From Dendrocalamus latiflorus (taxonomy: Eukaryota > Streptophyta > Magnoliopsida > Poales > Poaceae), in NCBI GenBank assembly GCA_017311315.1, contig CM029650.1, forward strand, positions 13,225,884 through 13,289,883: DNA of 64,000 nucleotides, written 5' to 3'. Positions 23,655 through 35,878 of this stretch are shown piece by piece. Made by a program: the position numbers and the translations under genes. The notes below the pieces were generated by a model. The model saw only the letters and a program-made list of their open reading frames with translations, made no database searches and had not been told where the DNA came from. Each line of letters opens with the position of its first letter. The first letter of the stretch is position 1.

Positions 23655-24738
23655 TGTCTAAGCATAGCCGACTAATGAATACCATAGCTTGGCATATTTT
23701 GTTTAATCACTTCTTTTATAATTTTATATTTATTAAGGAAGTTCCACAAGTTAAGCTAGACCTATGGACAAATGGATCCACGAACCACCGGTATATCCGT
23801 ACTAATCTTTTTGAATTCTTATCTCCGGGGAATTCACGATGTATTATTATTTTGGGGTTTAGTTGCCAAATAAGCAGAGGATTTGAACACATGAGTAATT
23901 AATAAAGTACAAACGAATGGGATTATTCAATCATCCAGTTGCTTTTTAATAATTAATTTTAGTTAGATTATAATTTACTAAAGGTCTATGATTATTGAGC
24001 CTTTCTAGGTTTATATGCATTTCGGAAGAAATGTTCCTATTATCTAGGTCTGGGTATTATTAGGCTTCGAATTTACCATCTATTGGTGTGTTAGCAAATT
24101 ATCTTTATTAGGGCCTAATTAATCGGTCCTAGCACCACATTGTTCAGTTAAAGTGTAAATTGACGAGACTACTTGTAACGACAAACGACCCAAGGGTCAT
24201 TATATTTTAATAGACGCATACAGTTATATTTTTCCCTGATCTTTTATCTAACAATGCTCTTCGAATTTAAATGTCGTTGGTGTTTTATGTACCCTAACTT
24301 ACTACATGGCATGGTTTTTAACTTTAATTAAAATCTATTTATGTGGGCCTAGCTTGTTATATACTTATTGTTTTTCAATATTATTGTTTAATCACTTCTT
24401 CCATTAAGGTTTAATTATCAGCAGCATATTAATGGCAAGGATTATATTCACTAGGGCCCTCAACTGACATTCGAGTTTCTAAAAGAGACATTGGTTGGCC
24501 TTACATATCCTTTATTTCTATCAAATTTATCTTTTGGTAAACATCATCAATTAAAAAGGGACACTTCAATTTAAAGTTTGCCTTACCTTGGTTGTAATTT
24601 ACCCTTAGGTGCTTTTTACTACTATCCGCATTTTCATGTAATCGAAATTTAACATCACTAGTGCCTTTTATTAGCATTTGGGCTTGAGGTTTATATCGAT
24701 GGCACACTAACCACTTTTGACAGTTATTTAACTAGATG
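23655..24738. other. AT-rich non-coding stretch
   Basis: No coding frame, LTR border or RNA gene is recognised over about 1.1 kb. It may be the leader or spacer of an unrecognised gypsy element or old intergenic DNA. Confidence 0.3.
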
Positions 24739-27000
24739 TGTAACATCCCAAAAAGGGAACTATTGTAATTACGAAAAATATAAAATATTTTAATCATTTT
24801 TCCAGTGTATCTCAAAATTTTTTGGCATTATTCGGATTTCTTAATTTGGATTCTTGCCAAAAACTCAGTTAATAAAAAATAAAAACCTTGGAATCAAGAA
24901 CCAAGATTGAAAATTAAATTAAGAAAATCCAAATTCCCTATGAAGTCTTAAATTCAACATCTAAAAATTTGAAATTTAGATACTCAAAACCAAGAATAGA
25001 AATTGAAAACAAATATACATATTCAAAAATTCAAATTCTGAAATTTAAGAATTATTGCTTGAATCCAAAATTTGAACCAAGCTTTCAAATTCAAAACCTA
25101 ATTAGAAATCTAAATCTGAAATTCAAAATTCAGAATTCTTTCTTAGATTCTTTGGTCCCGGCCCATTTTCCCTCTTGGCCTAGCCAGCCATTTTTCATTC
25201 CCCAGCCCGCTTCCTTTTTCTTCCCCCCCGGCCCATCCGGCCTCTTCTTTCTCCCAGTCTTTGGCCTAGCCGCCGCCTCCTTCCTTCTTCCTCCTCCCTC
25301 CTCTGTTCCTGGCGCCCGCCGCTAATGAGGACATCTCTATTACACATTCTTCATCCACTCCAAGTGTGCATCACAAAGCTAGTGATGAGGCTCCAAAAGG
25401 TCCTATGACAAGAGCAAGAGCTAAGCTACTTCAACAACAGGTGCTTTTGTTTCTTAGAGAGTCTTCTATTATGTTAGATGAGAATAGCATACTACCTAAT
25501 GCAAATGTGTTATGTGTTCTCAGTTTTGAAGCAACAGAGGATCAAATGGAGAAGGACCAAGTGGCCACGAGTCATGACAAGAAGAGTCCATGCGGGCAAG
25601 GGGCTAATCAACGGAATCTCGGTCTTGTAATAGGATAGGGGCTTAGCTCGAAAATAAAGGAAACAGATTACTAAGTTTTAGGAATTGGAATTGGACACCT
25701 TGACCAAATAAGGGATTGATTCGGCCAAGACTTTCCTTGCATGAGTTCGGGGAGGCACTATAAAACCCCCTTGTATCCCCTTTGTTTTGCTCAGACCACG
25801 TTTGAGAAAAATCAATCTACTAAAGTTTTCGAGTTTAGCATTGCTGCCGAAGGAGTGTTTTCTTTAATCAAGATCGTTCAGCCTTTCCGCTGGGAATTGG
25901 GTGCACGATAGATCTTCGCTTGGTGGTCGGCGAAATCAACACGAGTGTGTTTTGGCGGATTAAAGAGTGTTCGTCCCTTGCATTGGCATTGGAGGATCAT
26001 TACGATTCATCAAGACTCCCGTGAGTATCCATCTTACGTCGAGAAGATCGGGCGACCCTGTATCAACCGCCTAGGCCAATGGCCCATCCTAGCACACCCA
26101 CCGGCTACAGCTGCCCCGGCCTCGCCTGGGCCTCCGTACACCTAGCTGCTCCCCCTACCACCGGCCTAATCCTAGCGCCACTCCCCTATGCCTAAGACCT
26201 ACCACCGACCGACGTTTACTCCTCAGGACTCCTCCGTTGCCCGCATTACTCCACCTTCTCCGCTCTTCAATGAAGCTCAACCACCTCTCCTTCCTCGCTT
26301 AAGTAGCCCTGGGCTCGCCTCCTCCCTATGCCCCTTCTCCTCCCTCAAACCGGGCTCGCTCGAGCAGCGCCCCTGAGCTCGCGCCAGCTGCCGCCACTTC
26401 GTGCCGTTCCTTCTCTCTAGTGATCCCCTCCCCAAATTGACCGCATCACGCCGTGCCCCTGGACGTTTTCTGCCTCCCCCCTCAGTTAATTGAAGAATCG
26501 CCACCTGAGCACGCCGCACACACTCCCTCTTCGCTTCCAATCGGCCACCGCCATTTCCATCGCCAACTCCTCCTCGGGCAACCTCTCTCCAATTCCTCAC
26601 TGTGGGAGCAGCACCTCGTCATCTCCCTGGCCAAGCTACCGCCACCGATGAGTTCCTCATGACTTGCTCATGCTTGTGCTCCCCCTATTTTTCTCTCCCT
26701 GCACCCTCCGGCCACCACCACCACCGCCGTTGTTCCTTGCTGCCGCCGACCCGCCATGTCGCCTCTCGGTCGAACCCGACACCTCCTTGGGCTTCGTCGT
26801 GGTCCCAGTTTTCCGTTTTGGCTACCGTCGATGCCTCCCTGGCCGCCCCTTGCTGGCGACCGCTGCCTGATTTGCATGCCATGTCCCTCCCCTGTTTTCG
26901 GCCGGCTTTGCCCAACTGCTCCGCTTCTCTTCTCTATTTCTCTCCCTCTCCCTTGACTGGTTGGGCTAGCTAGATAAGTGTTCAAGCCCTGCATGCATGT
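24739..27000 (+). repeat. Probable gypsy (chromovirus-type) LTR, interrupted by C2
   Basis: Begins TGTAACATCCCAAAA, a start common to grass Del/Tekay-type LTRs, preceded by AGATG. It passes from AT-rich to a C-rich section with repeated GGCCC and CCGCC text, is split by solo LTR C2 and continues C-rich to about 27000. I could not find its end or a second AGATG, so the right border is a guess. The sequence after about 27000 looks like terpene synthase intron. Confidence 0.4.
25323..26065 (+). repeat. C2: solo LTR of family C (743 bp)
   Basis: Matches C1 from TAATGAGGACATCTC (the terminal G is mutated) to CCTGTATCA. Target duplications are GCCGC (25318-25322) and ACCGC (26066-26070), one mismatch. 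It is about 130 bp shorter than C1 owing to internal deletions in the part that encodes or follows the protein tail. TATAAAA lies at about 25759. Confidence 0.85.
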
Positions 27001-27227
27001 CTAAATACCTTCTTACATTTGACTTAATGATTTAAGATTTATGTAAAATAACAATGTGATTGGTAAATAATAATGAGAATAAGAAATTACTTATGAATTC
27101 ATAATGAAAAGATTTATGCAATTAAATTAAAAACTTAACATTGGTTAATTATATGCCAATCAAGATTAATAAGTTAATCCTCATGTACATGGTTAATTAA
27201 AGTAAGTCTATGCCATGTAATTAAAGG

Positions 27228-28123
27228 AGTTTTCAAGCAAGCACCTTAAATCTACCATTAAGTACTTGGAGCCAAACCTTGCAAGATATGTGAGGCAGTC
27301 ACTGGACCATCCCTACCATGTGAGCCTGAAGCAGTACAAGGCCAGGCACCACCTGAGCTATCTACAAAGTTTGCCCACAAAGAACATTACAATGGAGGTG
27401 CCAGCACTTGCAGAGTTCCAGCTTAACAAATTGCTGCATCAGAAGGAAACACAAGAGATTAAAAGGTACATATATAAGTACCCTCAAAAAATAATTTTTC
27501 TTGCTCATCACCCAAAAAAAGGAATTTTAATTATGACACATCCATGCGACACAGATGGTGGATGGAGTTGAGATTGGCTCAAGAAATACCAGTTGCACGG
27601 GACCAAGTTCTGAAATGGTACATGTGGCCCATGACTTTCCTCCAGGGGCCCTCCTTATCTAGATACCGAATTGAGCTCACAAAAATCATCTCATTCATCT
27701 ATATTGTGGATGACATCTTTGATCTTGTCCCTCTTCACTGAGGCAATCAAAATGTGAGATTGGATATTTATTCTTGTGATAGAAAATATCACCCATTATA
27801 GGATTGATGATAATTGTCATGGAATTAGACTATATACTTGATATAGATAGATGGTGTGTTCACAATTTCATACCAATTCTCACAATCGAATGTTGTCATG
27901 CAAATTTTGCCTGATCGCAGGTGATGCAGAGGAACACATGTTTAGCCTGATCGCGAGAGCATGGGAGGAGCTCAACAGAGAGTGCTTCTCCAGGAGGTCC
28001 ATCTCCTCTAGCTTCATCTAGGCCTCATTGAACTTTGCGAGGATGTTCAGCGTCATGTATGGCTACGACAACAAACAGAGGCTCCCTGTCCTTGAGGATT
28101 ACATAAGAATGCTCTTATTCTAA
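27228..28123 (+). pseudogene. Terpene synthase pseudogene (three exon remnants)
   Basis: Exon 1 remnant, 27228-27465, encodes KYLEPNLARYVRQSLDHPY and ends at a GT donor after EIK. Exon 2, 27555-27753, opens with an AG acceptor and encodes WWMELRLAQEIPVARDQ, KWYMWPMTFLQ and the metal-binding DDIFD motif at about 27706-27720, followed by a short deletion that shifts the frame before SLFTEAI. Exon 3, 27921-28123, encodes DAEEHMFSLIARAWEELNRECF and MFSVMYGYDNKQRLPVLEDYIRMLLF, then TAA. It has an in-frame TAG at 28019-28021. The exons for the NSE/DTE metal-binding region between exon 2 and exon 3 are absent, and the N-terminal domain is missing. The pattern fits angiosperm TPS-a type sesquiterpene synthases. 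No functional enzyme is possible. Confidence 0.88.
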
Positions 28124-28339
28124 ATCATGGAACACAGTGTAGAAAGTCTCGTAAATAGGCTTAGCTGAGAAAAAGGATCAGCTTGTGGTGCCATTATTTA
28201 TCATATGAAAATATAGTAGTAGTTTATCTAAAAATTAAACTTTCAAAATAACTCATTGATTTATTCATTTTTTTGTTGATATCATGTGACAATTGCTATC
28301 ATTGCATCACGACAATCTAGTGGTGAGATCATAGTTCTT

Positions 28340-29560
28340 GATCAACTCAAGCCACCTCCGCTGCCTTAGGTTCAAATCTTTTTGGGTGAAGATATATCTG
28401 AGGCTCCTGTGATCAGTGAAAATATCACTAGTCTCGCCATACAAATAATGACACTAAATCTTGAGTGCAAAGACCACAACAGCAAGCTCTAAGTCATAGG
28501 TGGAATAATTCTGCTTGTGTTTCTTCAACTGCCTCGACGCATAAGGGAGAGTATTGGAATAGACTATGAAGCACTTCCTTGGCTTAGGGAGAGTAAGCAT
28601 AAGAGCACTCACCAACTTCTCCTTTAAAGTGCAAAAGCTGCACTCACACTCATCTGTCCACTACAATTTTACACCCCTTTGAGTCAACTGAGACAACGGC
28701 TCGGCAATAATAGAGAAACCCTCGACAAAGCACCGATAATAGCCTGTTAAGCCCAGAAAACTCTGCACTTCTTTGATATTAGATGGCCTCTTCCAGTCAA
28801 CCACTAAAGAGATCTTGCTAGCATCAATAGAAACACCTTTTTGGTTAATCACATGACCCAGGAAGCTCACCTCTGAAATCCAGAACTCACATTTCTTTTG
28901 CTTAGCATAAAACTGATTCTTCCTAAGAGTTTCAAGAATAAGCCTCAAATATTGCTCATGCACTTCCTTAGACTTGGAATAAATTAGGATGTCATCAATG
29001 AACACCACCACAAGACATCAAGGTATTGAAGTAGCATATTGTTCATTGCCTTCATAGAATCAGCATGGGTGTTTGTTAGTCCAAAAGACCTAACTTTAAA
29101 AATTCATAATGCCCATACCTGGTGGAGAAAGCATTCTTTCCAATATCCTATTCCCGAACATGGAATTGATTGTACCCAGAGTAGAGGTCAATTTTAGAGA
29201 ACACATTGGCTCCCTTCAGTTGATCAAATAGATCCTCAATATGGGGCAAAGAAAATTTATTATTGATAGTCACCTGATTGAGAGTGCAATAATAACACAC
29301 ATGTGCCACTCCCATCCTTCTTCTCTATGTACAGGATGGGCGCTCCCCATGGTGACACACTACGTCAGATCAAACCTTTGAACAAAACATCATCCAACTG
29401 TTTCTTCAACTCATCCATGAAAGGTCGAGCCAGACGATTCGGAGACAAGGAGATAGGCCGAGTACCAGGAACAAGGTCAATATGAAATTCCACATCCCAC
29501 TCTGGAGGCATACCCGGAAGCTCTACAGGAAACACATCAGGATAAATCACAAACCACTAG
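28340..29560 (-). pseudogene. Del/Tekay-like RT and RNase H
   Basis: Minus-strand pieces: PDVFPVELPGMPPEWDVEF and FMDELKKQL (29550-29370); FIDDILIYSKS with the catalytic FIDD near 29000; FLGHVINQKGVSID, VQSFLGLTGYYRCFVEGFS (28900-28700); and RNase H remnants with TDHRSLRYIFTQKDLNLRQ and RRWLELIKNYD (28420-28340). The central palm before FIDD is frameshifted. Integrase is not found. Confidence 0.75.
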
Positions 29561-30246
29561 GATCTCCTCAATGTGCAAGGAAGCACTCAGCTTCGCGGCA
29601 AGGGACCAAAGCAACCCAATCCTCGAAGCACAACGGCCAGGGAATAGACTGGCCAACACAATGAGGGAGTCTGATGGTGCATTGCCCAAGAAAACAACTC
29701 CTCTCCAGATGGAGCCTGTAAGGTAATAGTCTTCCAAAAACAACATACCTTGGTATGGTAATTGAACAACCAGTCCATTCCAAGGATAACGTCAAAAGGC
29801 GCTAGTTGAATCACCATCAAATTAGCAAAACGTCCAATGGTGCAACTAGGACATACTATGGAGATAGAAATGGGACCTCTTGGATATCTGATTAGCACTG
29901 ACAATGAAATCTACTGCATACCCAAGCCTGCCCTCCTAGCAAACTCCAGTGACACAAACAAATATGTAGCACTAGAATAAAAAAGAACAAGTGCCTTATG
30001 AGAATCCACGAGTATGGTACCTGTCACCATGTCCGAATGGCCTACTATCTCAGGTGCAAGCATGGCATAGACTCCAGGTGGCATCGAGGTGGTGGAAGCC
30101 CCACACTCGGTGGTGGAAGAACCTGGGTTGTCAGAGATGCAACGATCTGAGATGGTGGAGATGGCGCAGGGTGCCAGTAGTACCCCAGTAGGGCATGCCA
30201 AAGGAACTGCTACTGGAGGAGCCCAAGCTGGAGGGTTCTGCAACAC
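29561..30246 (-). pseudogene. Del/Tekay-like protease region
   Basis: Minus strand encodes LVDSHKALVLFYSSATYLFVS (29990-29930), where the catalytic D-S/T-G has become YSS, and then FDVILGMDWLFNYH (about 29780-29740), the conserved downstream protease motif. Frames change around 29905. The active site is lost. Confidence 0.65.
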
Positions 30247-30249
30247 TAG

Positions 30250-31283
30250 GCGACCACAAACATTCGAACTAAGCCTTGAGAAGATGTAGCCAAAGACGCC
30301 GTAGGAACTGGCTCCTACCTGATGATGCCATTAGTGTTTTGCTTACGTTGTTGCTTTTTGGCCCGCCTAGGCACAATAACGACAAATATCGGGCTAAGAA
30401 CACTCTAAAGCATGGTGTGCATCACCAGACTTGAAGAAGATCATACCCTAGCTAGGAATAGGGCACAACACTTGAGAAGCTAAAGGAGGATGTGGAGCTG
30501 AAGAAGCGGCTGGCCTCTGCTAAAAGGGCCGAGTCGACAATGTAGGGCACTGGCCCTATGAAACCTCTTGGAAACGGGTCACTGAGAAGACCCACTCCTC
30601 CAACAAAACTCCTCTTCTAGCTGTCGCCAGAACCACAAGAAAGAGTGGAACCACTAGAAGCCTATCGCTCCCTAGTGAGCTCTCTTTTGAACTCCATACC
30701 CTTGGCCTAATCGACCGCAAAGTTGAAGTCACATGTACCAGTCACCCCCAAGACATGGTGGTAATCTTGGTTAAGTCCCCTTCGGAGCCTATTGGCCTTC
30801 TCTCGATCATTGCCAGCAACCGCAAGCATGAAGCAGATCAGGTTGTTGAAGCCCACCTCGTACTCTGCCACGATCATCTTGCCCTGGACAATGGTCGACA
30901 GGGAATGCTCCATCCTCTCTAGCAAGGGCTCGAGGTGGAACTTCGCCCTGAACTACTCGACAAAGTCCTCCCAAGTGATCGGTCTATGAGTAGGGGTCCT
31001 AGTAGACAGAACCCACTCCCACAAGATATCTGTCTAACCCTTTAGCTGGAAGGCTACAAAGCATGCCTTCTGTTGAGAGGTCATCTCTAAGGCTTCGAAC
31101 TGTCTCTACATATAGAAAAGCCAATCCGCTGCCTGGACTGGTGTGCCAATCCGCTTGAGCACCAGTGGCTAGTTGAACAGCCGAAGCGATCTCCTCGCTC
31201 GCCTCTCCAACAACCTCCTCGGGTTGGGGTGGTGACACCGTTGGACTACATCCATGACCACGCCGTGGCCTCCACCTATCCAT
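30250..31283 (-). pseudogene. Del/Tekay-like gag
   Basis: Minus-strand N-terminus MDRWRPRRGHGCSPT at 31283. Gag core pieces include KLERMEHSLSTIVQGKM-like text and AEYEVGFNNLI, NRLRRGLNQDYHHVLG (30925-30720). A zinc-knuckle remnant (GDAHHALEC) is near 30410, with one Cys lost. Several stops interrupt it. Confidence 0.65.
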
Positions 31284-32425
31284 GACCTCTACCTCTCACC
31301 ACTACTGAACACATGAAGAACAACTAACAATTCAACTCAGGCACAACACTATCAATCATACCACACTAAATAAATCAACATCTCAAATTTCATTAACAAT
31401 TAAGCAAACTAACAGAAGCATAAATGCAACGCATGACCCAATCCCTTTGTACTGTGCATCAGTGTGTTACGTTATCAAGGAAGGCTTGAGGTTCCTTTAG
31501 TTGCTAAAAGCATTGTTTTGAAAGTACAATAAGTAAGAAAACTCATGAGACTTAGCAATTTTAACTAAAACAGATTTTATAAAGTTGATAGTGAGAATGT
31601 AATAGTAATAGTATGCAGGTTACATTGACCTTTTACAGTGCATGGCTACCTCCACCAATGCTAGTTTCCACCACTAGAGTACTTCTCTCCAGGAAAAATC
31701 AAAGTCAAAGTACTCCCTCTAATAGGTTTTTATCCCACCCACAAAGGTTTTGAAATAAAACTAGAGGAAGTTCCCATGTCCACCCTTGACGGTGGGCACG
31801 ACTATTCGAACAGTTTTTATTCTCTGCAGATTTGTACATCTTTACCCACAAGAGACAACCAACCCAACAGGCCTACGTGATTTCTTAGTCACGTAGATCG
31901 AGAGATCATCACGAGGCCTTTACAATACCTCGCCCTTTAGCACCTCATCCATATGGGGTTGCTCCCACAAAAAGTGGGCCCATACATTGTGTGGGATGTC
32001 CACCACACAGTAGCATAGTCGAACTCCACTTTCCACAACACTAGTCTTGGCAATGTTACCTTTATTCGGTGTCCTATTCCAACCAGACCTTTATTATCCG
32101 CCTACACCAGTCTTCCGTGAGATGACTAGAGGGTCTAATAAATTATTCAACCTAGCCTACACTTTGCCAGCTTGTGGTAGTACTGTTTTACACGGAAAGG
32201 TCATCATAGGATTAAGTCCTTAATGTGTTCGGGCAGTTCAATCCACAAACCACAGATTCTCGTGTTACATCCACTCCATCCACTCTCACCATCCACCCAG
32301 ACAAGTATAGCAGTTTTTAGGGTTTTGAGAAGCATAAATTAAGTTGTCGCAAATATTCAGCCACTTACATCTCGTGACTGTCCCAAATCAAGTTTTCATG
32401 TTTAAAGAGTTATGATCAGGGCAAC
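31284..32425 (-). other. Leader of the Del/Tekay-like element
   Basis: Over 1.1 kb without a gene, immediately upstream of gag on the minus strand. Its position suggests a long untranslated leader. It is cut by C3. Confidence 0.45.
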
Positions 32426-33243
32426 TGATACAGGGTCGCCCGATCTTCTCGACGTAGGATGGATACTCACGGGAGTCTTGATGAATCGTAATGATCCTCC
32501 AATGCCAATGCAAGGGACGAACACTCTTTAATCCGCCAAAACACACTCGTGTTGATTTCGCCGACCACCAAGCGAAGATCTATCGTGCACCCAATTCCCA
32601 GCGGAAAGGCTGAACGGTCTTGATTGAAGAAAACACTCCTTCGGCAGCAATGCTAAACTCGAAAACTTTAGTAGATTGATTTTTCTCAAACGTGGTCTGA
32701 GCAAAACAAAGGGGATACAAGGGGGTTTTATAGTGCCTCCCCGAACTCACGCAAGGAAAGTCTTGGCCGAATCAATCCCTTATTCGGTCAAGGTGTTCTA
32801 TTCCAATTTCTAAAAATTAGCAATCTGTTTCCTTTATTTTCGGGCTAAGCCCCTGTCCTATTACAAGACCGAGATTGAGTTGGACTCGGTCACCCTTTGG
32901 CACGCGGGCCACATCTTGTGCACGCCATGAGATATGTGATCACGTGGCCTTCCGTTGATTAGCTCCTTGCCCGCATGGACTCTTCTTGTCATGACTCGTG
33001 GCCACTTGGTCCTTCTCCACTTGATCTTCTGTTGCTTCAAAACTGAGAACATATAACGTATTTGCATTAGGTAGTATGCTATTCTCATCTAACATAATAG
33101 AAGACTCTCTAAGAAACAAAAGCACCTGTTGTTGAAGTAGCTTAGCTCTTGCTCTTGTCATAGGACCTTTTGAAGCCTCATCACTAGCTTTGTCATGCAC
33201 ACTTGGAGTGGATGAAGAATGTGTAATAGAGATGTCCTCATCA
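32426..33243 (-). repeat. C3 3' LTR (818 bp)
   Basis: Minus strand starts TGATGAGGACATCTC and ends CCCTGTATCA. It shares sequence with C1 and C2. The start codes for the tail peptide with GPMTRARAKLLQQQVLLFL, in frame with the upstream pol tail. The outside flank is GCAAC. Confidence 0.9.
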
Positions 33244-33257
33244 TCCTCCCCCTCTTG
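33244..33257 (-). other. C3 polypurine tract, also coding
   Basis: Minus strand CAAGAGGGGGAGGA just before TGATGAGG. In frame it encodes Gln-Glu-Gly-Glu-Asp within TTPFQEGEDDEDISITH. The same peptide is encoded by the tracts of family A. Confidence 0.85.
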
Positions 33258-34489
33258 AAAAGGAGTCGTCCTCGACTCTGTGCCATCTTGTCCAAAGAAT
33301 GGTGATAAATCAGCAACATTAAAAGTAGTACTCACCCCATAATCGTCTCCTGGAAGCTCTATCTTCTATGTGTTGTCATTGATCTTGGCAAGTACTTTAA
33401 AAGGACCATCACCACGGGGCATCAATTTTGATTTACGCTTCTCCGGAAAGCGTTCTTTGCGAAGATGCACCCATACTAAGTCACCTGGTTCAAATAGCAT
33501 TTTTTTCTAGTCTTGTTAGCTTTAGAAGCATAAGCACGTACCTTCTTTTCAATTACCTCTTTAGTCTTTTCATGGAGCTTTTTCACAAAATCAGCACGCT
33601 TAGAAGCCTCCATATTTGTACGTTCTTGTAATGGAAGTGGCATCAAGTCAAGTGGCGTGATCGGTTTGAAACCATACACCACCTCAAATGGACACAATTG
33701 AGTTGTAGAATGCACCGCCCGATTATATGCAAATTCAACATGCGGTAGGCAATCTTCCCACTCTTTCAAATTCTTTTTGATCATTGTCCGCAGCAGCATT
33801 GAGAGTGTACGGTTCACCACCTCCGTTTGTCCATCTGTTTGTGGGTGACAAGTCGTTGAAAACAACAACTTTGTCCCAAGCTTGGCCCACAAAAGTCTTC
33901 CAAAAGTAGTTCATGAACTTCACGTCACGATCTGAAACAATAGTTTTTGGCATTCCATGCAACCTCACAATCTCCCTGAAAAACAAGTCAGCTCTTATGA
34001 CAGGGAATAAAATGTGCCATTTTAGAAAACCGATCCACAACAACAAAGACTGAATCCCTCCCCCTCTTGGTCCTAGGTAATCCCAACACAAAATCCATGC
34101 TAATATCTTCCCAAGGAACACTAGGAACTGGAAGTGGAGTGTACAAACCATGTGGATTGAGTTTTGACTTTGCTTTATGGCATGCGATGCATCTTTGAAC
34201 AAATCTCTCGACGTCGCGCCTCATCCTTGGCCAATAGAAGTGATCAGCCAACATCAAGTATGTCTTCTCTCTTCCAAAGTGACCCATCAATCCTCCTGCA
34301 TGAGACTCCTGCAAACGTAGCAAACGCACAGAAGAATCTGGAACACATAGTTTGTTCATGTGAAAAAGAAATCCATCATGAACATGAAACTTATCCCACC
34401 CTTTCCCATCTTTGCAATTAGAATATGGTGCTGAAAAGTCATGATCAAAAGCATACAAATCTTTCAAACTCTCTAGCCCTGGAACATGT
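33258..34489 (-). pseudogene. C3 integrase and pol tail
   Basis: Minus-strand HHCC region (ESHAGGLMGHFG ... CIACHKAKS, 34330-34160), DDE core with ISMDFVLGLP (first Asp near 34100), IVSDRDVKF (second Asp near 33940) and HPQTDGQTEVVNRTL (Glu near 33825), then the C-terminal part (FAYNRAVHSTT, PLDLMPLP, KTRKKCYLNQVT). The end of pol encodes DLSPFFGQDGTESRTTPF directly before the polypurine tract. Frame changes near 34010 and 33870 interrupt it. Its N-terminal boundary is split from RNase H by solo LTR A4. Confidence 0.8.
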
Positions 34490-35878
34490 TGATGAGGACA
34501 CGACCCCTATGGATACAACCATATTTGCTATGCTTGTTGTTCCAATTACAAGAGCTCCTACGCATCACTTAAATTATCAGGTGAGCTCGTTTCAAAAAGG
34601 TTTTACTTTGTGTGATAAAGAACGTATGATATTACATAATGAGAGTTTGTTGTGTTTGTTATTATGTACCGAGATTTATGATGAAGATCATGCAATACGT
34701 GAGGCTACACATATGTTAAAACCGAGGACGGTTTTCTATCAAGAAGGGGAGGATGATGTGACCACGCCACAAACACATACGACAATCGCGCCCAATATCA
34801 AGATTGAACTAAAGGTGAATTCGTTTCTTCAGCCTTCATATGTTACTGAGAATAGACCGCTACCTAATGCAAGTGATTTAATTGTGCTTAGGAATTTGGG
34901 AAAGGATGAAGGAAAGGGACATGGAGTCCTGGACATGCATGGAAGGAATAATGGAGGTCACCACGTCACTTTGGGACCAAGTCAAGCACGAATTCGAGTT
35001 GGACACGCTTTGGAATCAGACTCGGACTGCTGCAATGGTGCAAGTTTAAACGGACGTAAGTTTCTCATACGGACTCCGTTTGGGACGTTCTTGGACTTGA
35101 TGGAAAGCTTATCAAGTCTACTTTCTAAAGGATTCAATCCCATCTTCAAATTCTATCCGATACAGCTGCAATCATCAAAAGAGTCCATGTTGGTCACGTA
35201 CTGGAATCAGATTCGGACTGCTGCAATGGTGCAAGTTGAAACGAACGTAACTTTCTCATACGGACTCCGTTTGGGACGTTCTTGTACTTTATGGAAAGCT
35301 TATGAAGTCTACTTTCCAATGGATCCAAACTCATCTTCAAATTCCATACGGGCCGGCCGGAATCATCAAAACAATCCACGTAGATTTCTGAGTCCGAGTC
35401 AAAAGGGTGTTGCGCCACCTCCACTTGGGCCCATGGGCCTTGTAACCCTAGGGTGTACCCTTTGGGACGCCTCCCCTGGTTGTTTTCACTATATAGGAGT
35501 CGCCGCCTCCCTTTCTAGGACTTAGGTTTTGTTTAGATCAGTTTAGCCCCTTGTACAAACTCCACGTTCTCTTGTGTCGGCTAGACCAACAGATTCGTGT
35601 TACAGAACCTCAACTATCTTTGTGCAACTTTTATATCTAGCAAATTCAGGTTGCTCACTATCCTTGTTCTTGCTTGTTCTTCGATTGCATGCAGGAATAG
35701 ACCTTCGTGGTCAGGTCAACCGCGTTCTTGGCACGGTTGATAACGACTTGGGTGTGGTTCAGCGATTGCTAAGGCGCAAGTGACGTCTCGTACGGTTGTA
35801 GTGGGATCGCAAGAGTCATCTCCACCAAAATCGATAGTTATCATCCTATCGGAAGATCGGGACCCCATCGCCTCATCA
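34490..35878 (+). repeat. A4: solo LTR of family A (long form, 1389 bp) in C3 pol
   Basis: Runs from TGATGAGGACACGACC to CGCCTCATCA with flanks CATGT (34485-34489) and CCTGT (35879-35883), a target duplication with one mismatch. Taking it out joins the minus-strand frame TQLEV to PGLESLKDLYAF. It contains the second polypurine tract (34740-34753) and the short-form start TGATGTGACC at 34754, 264 bp inside. The LTR thus begins at the upstream tract. Confidence 0.88.

Larger units (their letters stand above)
28290..32425 (-). mobile_element. Del/Tekay-like Ty3/gypsy element (partial)
   Basis: On the minus strand: leader (32425-31284), gag (31283-30250), protease (30246-29560), RT and RNase H (29560-28340), then a break near 28290. 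Both LTRs are outside or missing. The upstream side is interrupted by element C3 at GCAAC (32421-32425). The RT type (FIDDILIYSKS) and protease type (VILGMDWL) are those of chromoviruses such as Del/Tekay. Many stops show that it is old. Confidence 0.75.

Noticed and set aside
26071..27000. GC-rich open frames on both strands as host genes
   Set aside because: Proline/serine-rich low-complexity translations with no domain, overlapping on both strands; more likely C-rich LTR sequence.
27228..28123. Functional terpene synthase gene
   Set aside because: Missing exons, a frameshifting deletion after DDIFD and an in-frame TAG.
34490..35878. A4 as a captured gene fragment because it contains an open frame
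   Set aside because: The open frame is the U3-encoded tail common to family A LTRs and the unit is bounded by LTR ends with a target duplication.
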